Positions 23,394 through 31,767 of a stretch of 64,000 bases of DNA are shown here, piece by piece (the stretch's first letter is position 1; each line of letters begins with the position of its first letter). Below the pieces are notes generated by a model. The model ran no database searches. It saw only the letters and a list, made by a program, of their open reading frames with translations, and was not told the DNA's origin. Source of the stretch: Ga0077560 sp046330435 (lineage in GTDB: Bacteria; Actinomycetota; Thermoleophilia; Miltoncostaeales; Miltoncostaeaceae); the NCBI GenBank assembly GCA_046330435.1, contig JAXLST010000008.1:186001-250000 (forward strand), in the 5' to 3' direction. The position numbers and the translations under genes were made by a program.

Positions 23394-24215
23394 CTAGCCG
23401 GAGACCTCCCAGAGGCGCTCGCGGAGGTCCTCCGCGGCGGCCCGGGGGTCGTCGGCCTTCATGATCGACCGGCTCGCCGCGACCACGGCCGCGCCGCGGC
23501 CCGGGGCGAAGGCGGGGCCCAGGTCCTCGGGGCGGCCGCCCTGTGCGCCGACGCCGGGGATGAGCAGCGGCTGGGACGGCATGCGCCCCCGCAGGCCCAC
23601 GAGGTGCTCCGGGACGGTGGCGCCCACGACGGCGCCGACGTCCGAGAGGCCGTGCTCGCCGACGCCGCCGGCGCCCCATTCGGCGACGCGGTCCGCGACG
23701 GCCTCGTACCAGCGGCGCCCGTCGGCGAGCTCGAGGTCCTGCAGCTCCGCGGCGCCCGGATTGGACGTGCGGACCAGGACGAAGATCCCCCGGCCGGTGC
23801 CGCGCGCCGCCTCGATGAACGGCTCCACGGCGTCCGAGCCCAGCATCGGGTTCACGGTGAGCGCGTCGAACGGCCCGGTGAGCAGGGCCTGCGCGTACGC
23901 GCCGGCGGTCACGCCGATGTCACCGCGCTTGGCGTCCGCGATGACCAGCAGCCCCAGGTCGCGGGCCAGCTCCGCGATGTGGTGCACCAGCGCCCACCCG
24001 GGCGCGCCGAGCCGCTCGAACCACGCGAACTGCGGCTTGACCGCCACGCAGGCGGGCGCCGCGGCGCGCAGGATGCGCTCGCAGAACGCCCGGACCGCGT
24101 CCGGGCCGTCGCCGGCGATGCGCGGGTCGGGGTCCAGGCCCAGCACGACCTGGGAGGAGCGGGCGGCGACGGCCGCCGCGAGGCGGTCGCCGAACGACGG
24201 GGTGTTCTCGGTCAC
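23394..24215 (-). CDS. pyrF: Orotidine-5'-phosphate decarboxylase (type 2)
   Basis: 273 residues from GTG 24215, overlapping the transporter stop (GTGA). It catalyses the last step of UMP synthesis. Type-2 features: VVLGLDPDPRI at the first strand, the catalytic block VIADAKRGDIGVTA with the D-x-K-x-x-D triad, VNPMLGSDAVEPF, and LIPGVGAQGG for phosphate binding. The family is used in mycobacteria and myxobacteria. No other pyr genes are adjacent. Confidence 0.95.
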   Translation of the reverse strand: MTENTPSFGDRLAAAVAARSSQVVLGLDPDPRIAGDGPDAVRAFCERILRAAAPACVAVKPQFAWFERLGAPGWALVHHIAELARDLGLLVIADAKRGDIGVTAGAYAQALLTGPFDALTVNPMLGSDAVEPFIEAARGTGRGIFVLVRTSNPGAAELQDLELADGRRWYEAVADRVAEWGAGGVGEHGLSDVGAVVGATVPEHLVGLRGRMPSQPLLIPGVGAQGGRPEDLGPAFAPGRGAAVVAASRSIMKADDPRAAAEDLRERLWEVSG

Positions 24216-25132
24216 AGCACCAGCCAGCGGACGATGGGCAGGGTCAGGGTGCACAGCAGGGTGGTCACCACCACCGCCCCCGCCAGCACGTCACGGCGCA
24301 GACCGTACCGGTCCCCGAGCACCAGCGACATCATCGCCGTGGGCATCGCCGCCATCACCACGACGGTGTGCAGGTTGTCGCCGGAGAGCCCCAGCAGCCG
24401 GCCCACCCCGAGCCCCACCGCCCCGCCGATCCCCAGGCGCGTGACGGTGATCACCGCGAGGTCCGCGACGTTGCGGCCCAGCCCGCGCACGTCGAACACC
24501 ACCCCGGCGTAGACCATCACCAGCGGCAGGACCGCGCCGCCCAGGATCTCCATGGGCCGCTCGACCACCTGCGGCAGCTCCCCCGCCCCGGAGACGTTCC
24601 ACGCCAGGCCGGCGACGAGCGCCCAGGTGGGCGGCAACGCCAGCCCGCGGGCCAGGCCGCCCCAGTCGACGGTGGGCCGCCCCTCCCCCGCCGCCCCGAA
24701 CGCGGTCGCGATGGCCACCGTGGAGGTCCACGTGATGATCGCGGTGGACAGGCTGTCGAACATCACCGCGGCGGGCAGCGAGAACCCGGCGCCGCTGGCG
24801 GCGATGAGCGGCAGGCCGAAGAAGCCGGTGTTCCCCACGGCCGTGGCCGTCACGAATGCGCCGGTGCGGGGCCGGTCCATCCCCCGCAGCCGCGCGAACC
24901 CGAACGCCGCGGTGAGCAGCACCGCGTGGATGGCGAAGCCGGCGACCGGCACCAGCAGCAGCTCCCGCGGCAGCTCGGCCCGGGCGGTGATGAGGAACAC
25001 CAGGGCCGGCATCGCCAGGTACAGCACGATGTTCACCATGCCGTCGGCGTGCTCCTCGCGGAGCAGCCCGCGCCGGCGCATCGCCATCCCGGCCAGGATG
25101 ATCAGCAGCGCGGCGAGGGAGGTCTGGATCAC
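24212..25132 (-). CDS. AEC-family (auxin efflux carrier-like) transporter
   Basis: 306 residues with about ten membrane segments in two five-helix halves. The first half has SLAALLIILAGMAMRRRGLL and FVTATAVGNTGFFGLPLIAA, the typical AEC crossover with N-x-G-F-x-G-L-P. The second half has HTVVVMAAMPTAMMSLVLG. Bacterial members export malate, malonate or other small acids; the substrate here is unknown. It is translationally coupled to pyrF. Confidence 0.88.
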   Translation of the reverse strand: MIQTSLAALLIILAGMAMRRRGLLREEHADGMVNIVLYLAMPALVFLITARAELPRELLLVPVAGFAIHAVLLTAAFGFARLRGMDRPRTGAFVTATAVGNTGFFGLPLIAASGAGFSLPAAVMFDSLSTAIITWTSTVAIATAFGAAGEGRPTVDWGGLARGLALPPTWALVAGLAWNVSGAGELPQVVERPMEILGGAVLPLVMVYAGVVFDVRGLGRNVADLAVITVTRLGIGGAVGLGVGRLLGLSGDNLHTVVVMAAMPTAMMSLVLGDRYGLRRDVLAGAVVVTTLLCTLTLPIVRWLVL

Positions 25133-25159
25133 CCGGCCTCCCCCGCCGCGGGGACGTCC

Positions 25160-25654
25160 CTAGTGATGTGCGTGCACGACGGCGTGCCCCCGGCCGCGGG
25201 CGATGAGCGCCCGGTTCACCGGCACCGTGACGGCGAACGCGATCGCGAGGGACACCAGCAGCGCCCCCCAGAACAGGGCGTCCGCCAGACCCGCGTCCAT
25301 CGCTCCCGGCACCGTCAGCATCACCCCATTGTCGACGATCTCCATGACGGCGATGGAGACGGTGTCGGCGGCGAGGGCGAGCGCGGCCACCTGGCGCAGC
25401 GGCAGGCCGGCCCGCAGCAGCGGCATGGACGTGAGCCCGTAGCCGAAGACGAACGCCAGGGCGACCGCCAGCACGATGGTGGGCAGGTTGCCGAGACCGA
25501 GGGCCGTCCCGATCGCCAGGCCCAGGATCTCGCCGATCGCGCAGCCGGTGAGGCAGTGGGCCGTGGCCACGGCGGCGAGCCGCCAGCTCGCGCCGCCGGC
25601 GGTGTCGCGGTGGTCGTGGTGCGCGTGCGCCGCATGGCGCTCCGTGGTCTGCAC
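25160..25654 (-). CDS. DUF4396-type His-rich membrane protein
   Basis: 164 residues from GTG 25654 with a strong GGAGG site. The N terminus is His-rich (HAAHAHHDHRD) and the C terminus repeats this (HAVVHAHH). Between them are about four membrane helices, including AHCLTGCAIGEILGLAIG, whose Cys-x3-Cys and conserved Gly/Glu mark the DUF4396 group as I remember it. The divergent CsoR-family gene and two operator-like palindromes in the 70-bp spacer suggest repression relieved by a metal ion or reactive species. A metal-handling role is an inference. Confidence 0.8.
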   Translation of the reverse strand: MQTTERHAAHAHHDHRDTAGGASWRLAAVATAHCLTGCAIGEILGLAIGTALGLGNLPTIVLAVALAFVFGYGLTSMPLLRAGLPLRQVAALALAADTVSIAVMEIVDNGVMLTVPGAMDAGLADALFWGALLVSLAIAFAVTVPVNRALIARGRGHAVVHAHH

Positions 25655-25666
25655 GGTGGGCCTCCA

Positions 25667-25683
25667 ATACTGGGTGGGAGTAT
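25667..25683. promoter_or_regulatory. Operator-like palindrome 1 (CsoR-family site)
   Basis: ATACT-gggtggg-AGTAT, 17 bp, 12 nt upstream of the DUF4396 gene's start and abutting its ribosome site. The G-rich centre and flanking ATACT/AGTAT match the type of G/C-tract dyad bound by CsoR/RcnR-family tetramers. Confidence 0.7.
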
Positions 25684-25701
25684 CTGCGCCGTCACCGTTG
25701 C

Positions 25702-25718
25702 ATACTGCCTGGGAGTAT
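25702..25718. promoter_or_regulatory. Operator-like palindrome 2 (CsoR-family site)
   Basis: ATACT-gcctggg-AGTAT, the same arms as site 1, centred 35 bp from it and ending 6 nt before the proposed GTG start of the repressor gene. Its GGGAG segment may also serve as the ribosome site, which would allow autoregulation. Confidence 0.7.
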
Positions 25719-25724
25719 GTCAAC

Positions 25725-26027
25725 GTGGCCGGCATGGACGAGTCACCGGCGGGCGGCGGCCACTACGCCGTTGACAAGCAGCAGATCCTCAAACGCCTTC
25801 GCAGGGCGGAGGGCCAGGTGCGGGGGATCGCCGGGATGGTCGGCGAGGACCGCTACTGCATCGACGTGCTGCAGCAGATCAGCGCCGCGCAGGCGGCCCT
25901 GGACAAGGTGGCGCTGGCGCTCGTGGACGCCCACGTGCGCAACGGCCTGCTCACGGCCGACCCGGAGCGGCGCGACGCGCTCACCGACGAGCTGATGGCC
26001 GCCATCGGCCGGCTCGCCCGCCGGTAG
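25725..26027 (+). CDS. CsoR/RcnR/FrmR-family transcriptional repressor
   Basis: 100 residues, all-helical DUF156 fold: ILKRLRRAEGQVRGIAGMV, then EDRYCIDVLQQISAAQAALD, then ALALVDAHVRNGLL. In copper-sensing CsoR the ligands are Cys, His and a second Cys four residues after the His. Here Cys and His are present but the third site is Gly (AHVRNG). That argues against classical Cu(I) sensing and for an FrmR-like or other ligand set. The GTG at 25725 has GGGAG 9 nt upstream; ATG 25734 is an alternative. Divergent from the DUF4396 gene. Confidence 0.88.
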   Translation: MAGMDESPAGGGHYAVDKQQILKRLRRAEGQVRGIAGMVGEDRYCIDVLQQISAAQAALDKVALALVDAHVRNGLLTADPERRDALTDELMAAIGRLARR

Positions 26028-26034
26028 GGCTCCC

Positions 26035-26331
26035 TCAGCCCGCCTGCGCGACGAGGAACGCCGCGACGCCCGCCGCGAACCCGGCCGCCACCAGCCCATG
26101 GGTGAGCGACGCGTCCCGCCGGAGGCGGCCCGTCGCCACGCCGATCACCGCCGCGCCCCACAGCACCGGCGCCGCGGCGAGCAGCACGAGCGCGGCGCCG
26201 GCGAACCGCACGGTCCCGGACGGCCGGGCCGGCAGGGCGACGCCCCGTGTCGCCGGCACCGCGGCGCCGGCGACGACGAGCGCGGCCCCCAGGGCGAGGC
26301 CGGCCGCCGGCCCGCGCCCGGGAGGCCTCAC
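26035..26331 (-). CDS. Small three-helix membrane protein
   Basis: 98 residues from GTG 26331, sharing GTGA with the stop of the pilus-like protein. Three hydrophobic stretches are visible: GLALGAALVVAGAAV, FAGAALVLLAAAPVLWGAAV, and HGLVAAGFAAGVAAFLVA. No motif is recognised. The coupling suggests it belongs to the prepilin cluster, perhaps as a membrane accessory protein. Confidence 0.6.
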   Translation of the reverse strand: MRPPGRGPAAGLALGAALVVAGAAVPATRGVALPARPSGTVRFAGAALVLLAAAPVLWGAAVIGVATGRLRRDASLTHGLVAAGFAAGVAAFLVAQAG

Positions 26332-27827
26332 GACGGCGGGGTGACCTCGCGCCAGTACGACACGCCCCAGCTGCCCTCGATGGTGGGGAACAGCGGCGGG
26401 CGCAGGGACTGCAGCGTGGTGTCGTAGTTGTAGACGCGGCTGGAGAACATGGAGGCGTATCCGCCGTCGGACGTCGCGGTGGACCCCGTGAAGGTCATGG
26501 TCCCGCCGTGCGTCGTGGAGCCCGTGTTGGTGCGCCACTGCCCGTTCTGGGCGAGGGTGGCGGCGCGCCAGCTGAGGCTGCTCGGGCTGTTCTCGGCCAT
26601 GATCATCTCGCCGCCGGCCACCAGCCCCAGCACGTCGTCGCCGTCGGTCTCGTAGCTGATGTTGTTGCCGATGTAGATGTTCGTCCTGCTTGCGAGCGTG
26701 ACCTGGCCGTCCACCACCGAGGCGCGGGTGCCGGAGGTCTGGCTGCAGGCGTCGGTGAGGCTGTTGCCGTTGCCGATGACCGCCGGCTGCTCGAAGTACA
26801 TGTAGAACGGCGTGGCGCCGCCCGGCAGGTTCACGGTCGTGGGGCACTGCAGCTGGTTCACGGTGACGCCCAGGTTCGTGGACCCCGTGATCTTCCAGAT
26901 CCGCACCTGCCCGCTCGCCAGGAACTGCACCATCCAGCCGTTGGCGGTGGCGTCGTTGCGGTACACGCCGGTGGCCTGCGCCGCCGCCTTGATGTCGGTG
27001 ATGTCCTGCGTGAACGACGTGAAGTCGATGGGCGTCGGGAACTTCGCGCTGAACGACGGCGTCGTGGTCTTGTCGAACGCCCCGCCCTGGAAGCCGCTGT
27101 TGGTGGCCTGCGAGCCGCTGCAGGAGCTGCCGCCGGACCGGCACGCCAGGTTCTTGGCGTACACGGGGGCCAGCGCGGTCCCGGAGTGGATGATGTCCTG
27201 CGAGGAGTAGAGCTTGCCGGTGGTGGTGGCCGCGGAGCCGTAGATGATCGTGGCGTCCGAGATCATCTGGAAGTCGGCGATCGAGATGGGCTGGATGCGG
27301 GCCTGCACCGACTTGACGATGGGGTTGTTGCCGCCCGACGGCATCACGCGCGCCGTGGACTGCACCAGCACCGCGCTGGGGTCCGTGGGCACCGGGGTCA
27401 CGCGCAGGCTGTAGCTCGCCTGGCCGAACCGGGCGTCCTGCAGCGGGATCCACGTGCTCGGCGGGCCGGAGTAGCTCCAGTTGTTGCCGGTGGGCCACGG
27501 GTTGCCGGGCGCCACGATGCCGCCCGCGGTGGTGTTGGTGCGCGGGTCCTCGGCCGTGTCGACGAACCGCCGGTAGTAGCGCGGGTCCTCCACCATGCGG
27601 GAGATGTACAGCTGCACGCCGGCCTCGGCGGCCTCCAGGGCCAGGTCCCCGCGGGCGGTGCGGGTGGACTGGGTGGTGCTGCTGCGCGCCCACGTGAGGC
27701 TGGCGATCACCAGCAGCGCGACGATGCTGGTGAAGCCGATCACCGAGATCATGCTCTGGCCCGACTGCAGCGCGCGGCGCGAGCGCCGCACGCGGTCAGT
27801 TGACGCGGGGGTTGCGGGGGGCGACAT
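26328..27827 (-). CDS. PilX-like pilus-associated surface protein
   Basis: 499 residues. A short basic N terminus precedes one membrane helix (MISVIGFTSIVALLVIASLT), followed by ARGDLALEAAEAGVQLYISR, the helical spine seen in PilX/GspK-like minor pilins (a recurring A-E-A-G element). The long exterior part is Ser/Thr/Gly/Asn-rich and beta-like, with at least one likely Cys pair (ACRSGGSSCSG). The class-III G/FxxxE cleavage site is not clear. It overlaps the upstream prepilin gene by 32 nt. A surface role in a type IV pilus-like machine is likely; none of the assembly genes is in the window. Confidence 0.7.
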   Translation of the reverse strand: MSPPATPASTDRVRRSRRALQSGQSMISVIGFTSIVALLVIASLTWARSSTTQSTRTARGDLALEAAEAGVQLYISRMVEDPRYYRRFVDTAEDPRTNTTAGGIVAPGNPWPTGNNWSYSGPPSTWIPLQDARFGQASYSLRVTPVPTDPSAVLVQSTARVMPSGGNNPIVKSVQARIQPISIADFQMISDATIIYGSAATTTGKLYSSQDIIHSGTALAPVYAKNLACRSGGSSCSGSQATNSGFQGGAFDKTTTPSFSAKFPTPIDFTSFTQDITDIKAAAQATGVYRNDATANGWMVQFLASGQVRIWKITGSTNLGVTVNQLQCPTTVNLPGGATPFYMYFEQPAVIGNGNSLTDACSQTSGTRASVVDGQVTLASRTNIYIGNNISYETDGDDVLGLVAGGEMIMAENSPSSLSWRAATLAQNGQWRTNTGSTTHGGTMTFTGSTATSDGGYASMFSSRVYNYDTTLQSLRPPLFPTIEGSWGVSYWREVTPPS

Positions 27828-28422
27828 CGGTGGACAGCTCCAGGGTGGAGTTGGACTGGCCGGTGCGGTACGCGAGCACCAGCCGCATGTGGACCAGGGC
27901 GATGGAGGCGGTGGCCGGTGCCGTGAGCGACGCGGCGAGCGCCGCCCCGCTGTCGTCCTCGGCGGCGAACAGCGGCACGGCGGTCTGCACGCCGGTCGCC
28001 AGGACCTCCTGCGGGCCGTAGCCGGTCCAGGTGTACGGCGGCGCCGCGCCCACGGGGTTGGCGACGTCCCGCAGCAGCTGGCCGCTCACCACCTGGTACC
28101 GCACCCGCTGCGGGAACGTGCTGAGGTCCGTGGGGTCGCGCGTGCCGTCGTAGTAGAAGACGATCGACGTCGCCGTCAGCGACGCGATGGGCGGCGTGAT
28201 GCCGGCGTCCGGGGAGATCGACTGGCGGATCTCGCTCTCCAGGCGGTCCAGGGCGGTGCGGCCGTCGGCCTGCGTCTTCGCCTGGCTCTCGTGCGTCGTC
28301 GCCTGGTTGAGGCTGGAGGTGTAGAAGCCCAGCAGCGCGAGCCCGAAGATGGCCATCAGGACGATGCCGATGAGCAGCTCCGGGAGGGTGAAGCCGGCGT
28401 TGCGGGAGCGGCGGCGGGTCAT
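27796..28422 (-). CDS. Prepilin-type N-terminal cleavage/methylation domain protein
   Basis: 208 residues. A classic type IV prepilin leader, RRRSRNAG then FTLPELLIGIVLMAIFGLAL, with Gly at -1, Phe at +1 and Glu at +5 for the prepilin peptidase. A helical spine follows (AKTQADGRTALDRLESEIRQ), then a beta-rich globular part similar in layout to PilW/GspJ-type minor pilins. Its ATG overlaps the previous stop (ATGA), so expression is coupled to the larger prepilin-like gene. Confidence 0.87.
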   Translation of the reverse strand: MTRRRSRNAGFTLPELLIGIVLMAIFGLALLGFYTSSLNQATTHESQAKTQADGRTALDRLESEIRQSISPDAGITPPIASLTATSIVFYYDGTRDPTDLSTFPQRVRYQVVSGQLLRDVANPVGAAPPYTWTGYGPQEVLATGVQTAVPLFAAEDDSGAALAASLTAPATASIALVHMRLVLAYRTGQSNSTLELSTDVAPRNPRVN

Positions 28423-29978
28423 GGCAGCGTCACGTCCAGGCGCCCGGTGGTCGCGAGCGCCACGGCCTTGCCGGAGCTCCACACGGGGTTGCCGCTGGAG
28501 AAGCCGGTGGCGTAGTAGGCCATGTAGTTGCCCTGGGCCAGGTTGCCGAAGTCCGCGTAGGCGCCGGAGTTCGTGTACTGGGTGAGGTCGTAGGTGCCGC
28601 TCACCGCCTGCAGCCGCACCAGCACGTTGGACGTCGCGGTCTTGAGCCGCACCGTGCCCGTCGAGCCCGAGGTGAGCAGCAGGGTCATCGGGGTGGTCGC
28701 GTTCAGGGTGATCGCGGCGGGCAGGCTGCCCGAGCCGTAGCCGCTGGCCGTGGCGGCCACCGTGTAGTTCACCGAGCCGGACACCGGCAGGCAGAAGCGG
28801 GTGTAGCCGTTGCTGTCGGTCGTGCGGGTGAGCGGGGTCATGCTGTTCGGCCCGCCGGAGACCTGCACCGTGGCGTTGCCGATCGCGGCGTTGGTGCCGT
28901 TGCGCTTGACCCACACGTCCAGCCAGCCGCCCGGCGCGCGGGTGAGCTGGAAGGTGAACGCGTGGCTGGTGTTGGTGGGGTAGTTGGCCGGCAGCGCCGT
29001 GCTCTGGGTGGCGTCGGCGTAGCAGTCCGTGCGCGTGGTGACCGTGAACGGCGTGGTGCTCGGCAGGATCGGGTTCCCGCCGATGGTCGTCGTGGTGAGC
29101 GACCCGGTGTAGGTGGTGAAGGTCTCGGCCACGGCGGCGGGCGCGGGGCTGGTGATGCCCACGTCGGACCGCTCGGTGACCGGCTGACCGGTCGCGGAGT
29201 CCACCAGGTTCACGGTGATGGTGGCCGGCCGGTACATCTTGATCGTGACCTGCCACGTCTGGGACGCGGTGAGGTTCTGCCGCGTGACCGTGGGCGGCGT
29301 GTCGGGGTGCGTGAGGTACCCCGCCAGGGTCGCGGAGGCGACGTAGTAGTACTGCGGGCTGGTGTTGGAGGTGGCGCTGGGCAGGAGGCCCGCGAACACC
29401 GCCTTGCCCTGGGCGTCGGTGCTGTCGATGCGGGTCGGCGACGTGCTGCCGTTCACCGTCACCGTCGCCCCCTGCAGCGGCTGCAGGGTGATGCCGTCCA
29501 CCACCGTCACCACCGCGGTGGCCTTGCCCGCGATGTTCGCGTAGCTCGGCGGGGCGATGATGCTGCTCGCGGTCACCGGCTTGGCCACCGGCACCTGCGG
29601 GGTCACGGTGATCGTGACCTTCTTGTAGTTCACGTACGTCTGCGGGCGCCCCTGGGCGGGGTCGTCGACGTACACCACGGTGGTGGTGATGCGGTACGTG
29701 GTGCCGTTCACGACCTTGTCCACGCTCGCCGCGATCGTGCCGGGCGGGTTGCCGCCCACCACGCCGACGTCGTCGTAGCTCAGGTTCCGGGCGTCCTCGA
29801 GCGCCCCGGCGGCGAGCTTGCTCGACACCGAGTCCAGGCGCGAGCGGCCGACCTGCGTCGAGGAGGCGGCGAAGCCCTGGAAGATTGCCCCGGCGACGAT
29901 CGCCAGGATGAGGATGCTGACCAGGACCTCGATGTAGGCGAAGCCGCCCTGCTGGCCGTGCCGTCGTCCGTGATGCAC
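28419..29978 (-). CDS. Prepilin-like protein with Cna-B/carboxypeptidase-regulatory-like repeats
   Basis: About 519 residues from GTG 29978 (AGGGG 5 nt upstream; GTG 29984 is possible). The leader GRRHGQQGG then FAYIEVLVSILILAIVAGAI is a prepilin-type signal (Glu at +5). Residues about 130 onwards form several beta-sandwich modules with carboxypeptidase-regulatory style blocks: VVDGITLQPLQGATVTVNG, NLVDSATGQPVTERS, and VKRNGTNAAIGNATVQVSGG. Such modules extend surface proteins. It is likely a tip or adhesive minor pilin, first gene of the 28419-26035 unit. Confidence 0.78.
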   Translation of the reverse strand: MHHGRRHGQQGGFAYIEVLVSILILAIVAGAIFQGFAASSTQVGRSRLDSVSSKLAAGALEDARNLSYDDVGVVGGNPPGTIAASVDKVVNGTTYRITTTVVYVDDPAQGRPQTYVNYKKVTITVTPQVPVAKPVTASSIIAPPSYANIAGKATAVVTVVDGITLQPLQGATVTVNGSTSPTRIDSTDAQGKAVFAGLLPSATSNTSPQYYYVASATLAGYLTHPDTPPTVTRQNLTASQTWQVTIKMYRPATITVNLVDSATGQPVTERSDVGITSPAPAAVAETFTTYTGSLTTTTIGGNPILPSTTPFTVTTRTDCYADATQSTALPANYPTNTSHAFTFQLTRAPGGWLDVWVKRNGTNAAIGNATVQVSGGPNSMTPLTRTTDSNGYTRFCLPVSGSVNYTVAATASGYGSGSLPAAITLNATTPMTLLLTSGSTGTVRLKTATSNVLVRLQAVSGTYDLTQYTNSGAYADFGNLAQGNYMAYYATGFSSGNPVWSSGKAVALATTGRLDVTLP

Positions 29979-30134
29979 CGACACCCCTGAGTCCGTTCGG
30001 GTCGTCCCGCACCGCGACGAGGGTAGGGGCATGGCCCCGAGGCGCTCGCCGTGGCATCAGTGCATCGGCGGTATTCGCATGCCGCTTGAGATCCGGGTGG
30101 AGGATCTGCCCGGGGTGCCGCCCCGGCGGGTGGG

Positions 30135-31757
30135 TCAGCCGGGCAGCTCCACCCGGGACGCGCGCACCAGCAGCACGACCGGCAGCAGCCCCACCAGCAC
30201 GATCGTGAGCGCGGGCAGCGCCGCGGCGTCGTACCGGGCGTCGCTGGTGGCCTGCCACATGCCCACCGCCAGCGTGTCCCACCCGAACGGCCGCAGCAGC
30301 GCCGTGATGGGCAGCTCCTTGATGACGTCCACGAACACCAGCAGGAAGGCGGCGGCGATGCCGGGGCGCAGCAGCGGCAGATGCACGCGCCACAGGGCCC
30401 GCACGCCGGTGACCCCCAGGCTCTCCGCGGCCTCGTCCAGGCGCCGCGGGATGCGGGTCATGTGCGCCTCGGCGGCGTTGAGGGCGACGGACATGAACCG
30501 CACCAGGTAGGCGATCACCAGGCCCAGGGCCGTGCCGGTGAGCAGCAGCCCGGGCTCGCTGCCCAGCTGCCGGCCCAGGTCCAGCAGACGCCCGTCGATC
30601 CACTCGTACACCGTGATGACGGCGACGGCGACCACCGCCCCCGGCATGGCGTACCCGGACCCGGCGATGCGCGCGGCGGCCGTGAGCGGGCGGGAGGGGC
30701 GGCCGCGCAGCGCGAACGCCACGACGGTGCCCACCGCGCAGGCGACGGCGGCGGCGAACAGGGCGAGCAGGACGCTGGCCGCGGCGAGGTCGCGGTACTG
30801 CCCCACGCCCTCGTCGCGGGCGGTCCCGATGGCCCAGCCCGTGAGGCGGATCCCGGGTGCGACCACGATCACGGCGAGCAGCAGCACGGGCCCGGCGGGC
30901 GCCGCCCAGCGCCGCCAGCCGGTGAGCGGGACCGGCGCCCCGGCGGTGCCGCGGCGCAGCGACTGCTCGTACCGGGCACGCCCGCGGCCCAGCCGCTCCA
31001 TGGTGAGCAGCAGCACCGCGAACACCAGCAGCAGGCTCGCCAGCTGGGTCCCCCCGGCGCGGTCGAACTCCCCGTACCAGGTGCGGTAGACCGCCTCGGT
31101 GAGGGTCTGGACGCGGAGCAGGTTGACGGTGCCGAAGTCCGCGATGGCCTCCATGACCGCCAGCGCCGCGCCCGCGGCGATCGCCGGGCGGGCGGTGGGC
31201 AGCGCGACGCGCAGGATCGCCCGGCCGCGGGACAGGCCCAGGCTCTGGGCGGCCTCCAGCTCGCTGCGGGACTGCCCGGCCAGGGCGCTGCGCGCCAGCA
31301 CGTACACGTACGGGTAGAGCACCAGCGACAGCACGGCGATGGCGCCGGGCAGGGACCGCAGGCCGTCGTCGCCGAACACGGACCGCAGCAACGACGGCAC
31401 GGTTCCCGTGCCGTCCCACTCCCGCAGCAGCACGAACACCAGGACGTAGCCGGGCATCGCCAGCGGCAGCACCAGGGCCCACTCCAGCGTCCGGCGGCCC
31501 GGGAAGTCGCAGAACACCACCAGCACGGCGAGCGCGGTGCCGATGAGGACGGTCCCCACCCCGACGCCCAGGGCGAGCACCACGGTGTTGCGGATCGCCT
31601 CCGGCAGGAGGGTGTCCCACAGCCGGCCCCACGTGCCGGCGGCGGGGCGGGCGAGCCCGCCCACCAGCACCAGCATGGGCAGCGCGACCAGCGCCGCCGC
31701 CGCGAACGCGACGGCGGCGACCGGTGCGGGGCCGCGCCCGGCGGCCCGCGCGGTCAT
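30135..31757 (-). CDS. Ferric-iron-type ABC transporter permease (FbpB-like fused permease)
   Basis: 540 residues with two homologous permease halves, as in FbpB/SfuB, about twelve membrane helices in all. Each half has an EAA loop contacting the ATPase: one near SELEAAQSLGLSRGRAILRV, the other near LDEAAESLGVTGVRALWRVH. It is the last gene of the ATPase-binding protein-permease unit on the minus strand. The substrate is taken to be Fe(III) from the binding protein; thiamine- or phosphonate-type systems are less likely. Confidence 0.9.
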   Translation of the reverse strand: MTARAAGRGPAPVAAVAFAAAALVALPMLVLVGGLARPAAGTWGRLWDTLLPEAIRNTVVLALGVGVGTVLIGTALAVLVVFCDFPGRRTLEWALVLPLAMPGYVLVFVLLREWDGTGTVPSLLRSVFGDDGLRSLPGAIAVLSLVLYPYVYVLARSALAGQSRSELEAAQSLGLSRGRAILRVALPTARPAIAAGAALAVMEAIADFGTVNLLRVQTLTEAVYRTWYGEFDRAGGTQLASLLLVFAVLLLTMERLGRGRARYEQSLRRGTAGAPVPLTGWRRWAAPAGPVLLLAVIVVAPGIRLTGWAIGTARDEGVGQYRDLAAASVLLALFAAAVACAVGTVVAFALRGRPSRPLTAAARIAGSGYAMPGAVVAVAVITVYEWIDGRLLDLGRQLGSEPGLLLTGTALGLVIAYLVRFMSVALNAAEAHMTRIPRRLDEAAESLGVTGVRALWRVHLPLLRPGIAAAFLLVFVDVIKELPITALLRPFGWDTLAVGMWQATSDARYDAAALPALTIVLVGLLPVVLLVRASRVELPG

Positions 31758-31767
31758 CGCAGGGGAC

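Noticed and set aside
30090..30126. Terminator after the iron permease
   Set aside because: Dyads GATCC/GGATC and CCGGGG/CCCCGG exist but no T-rich tail follows on the minus strand.
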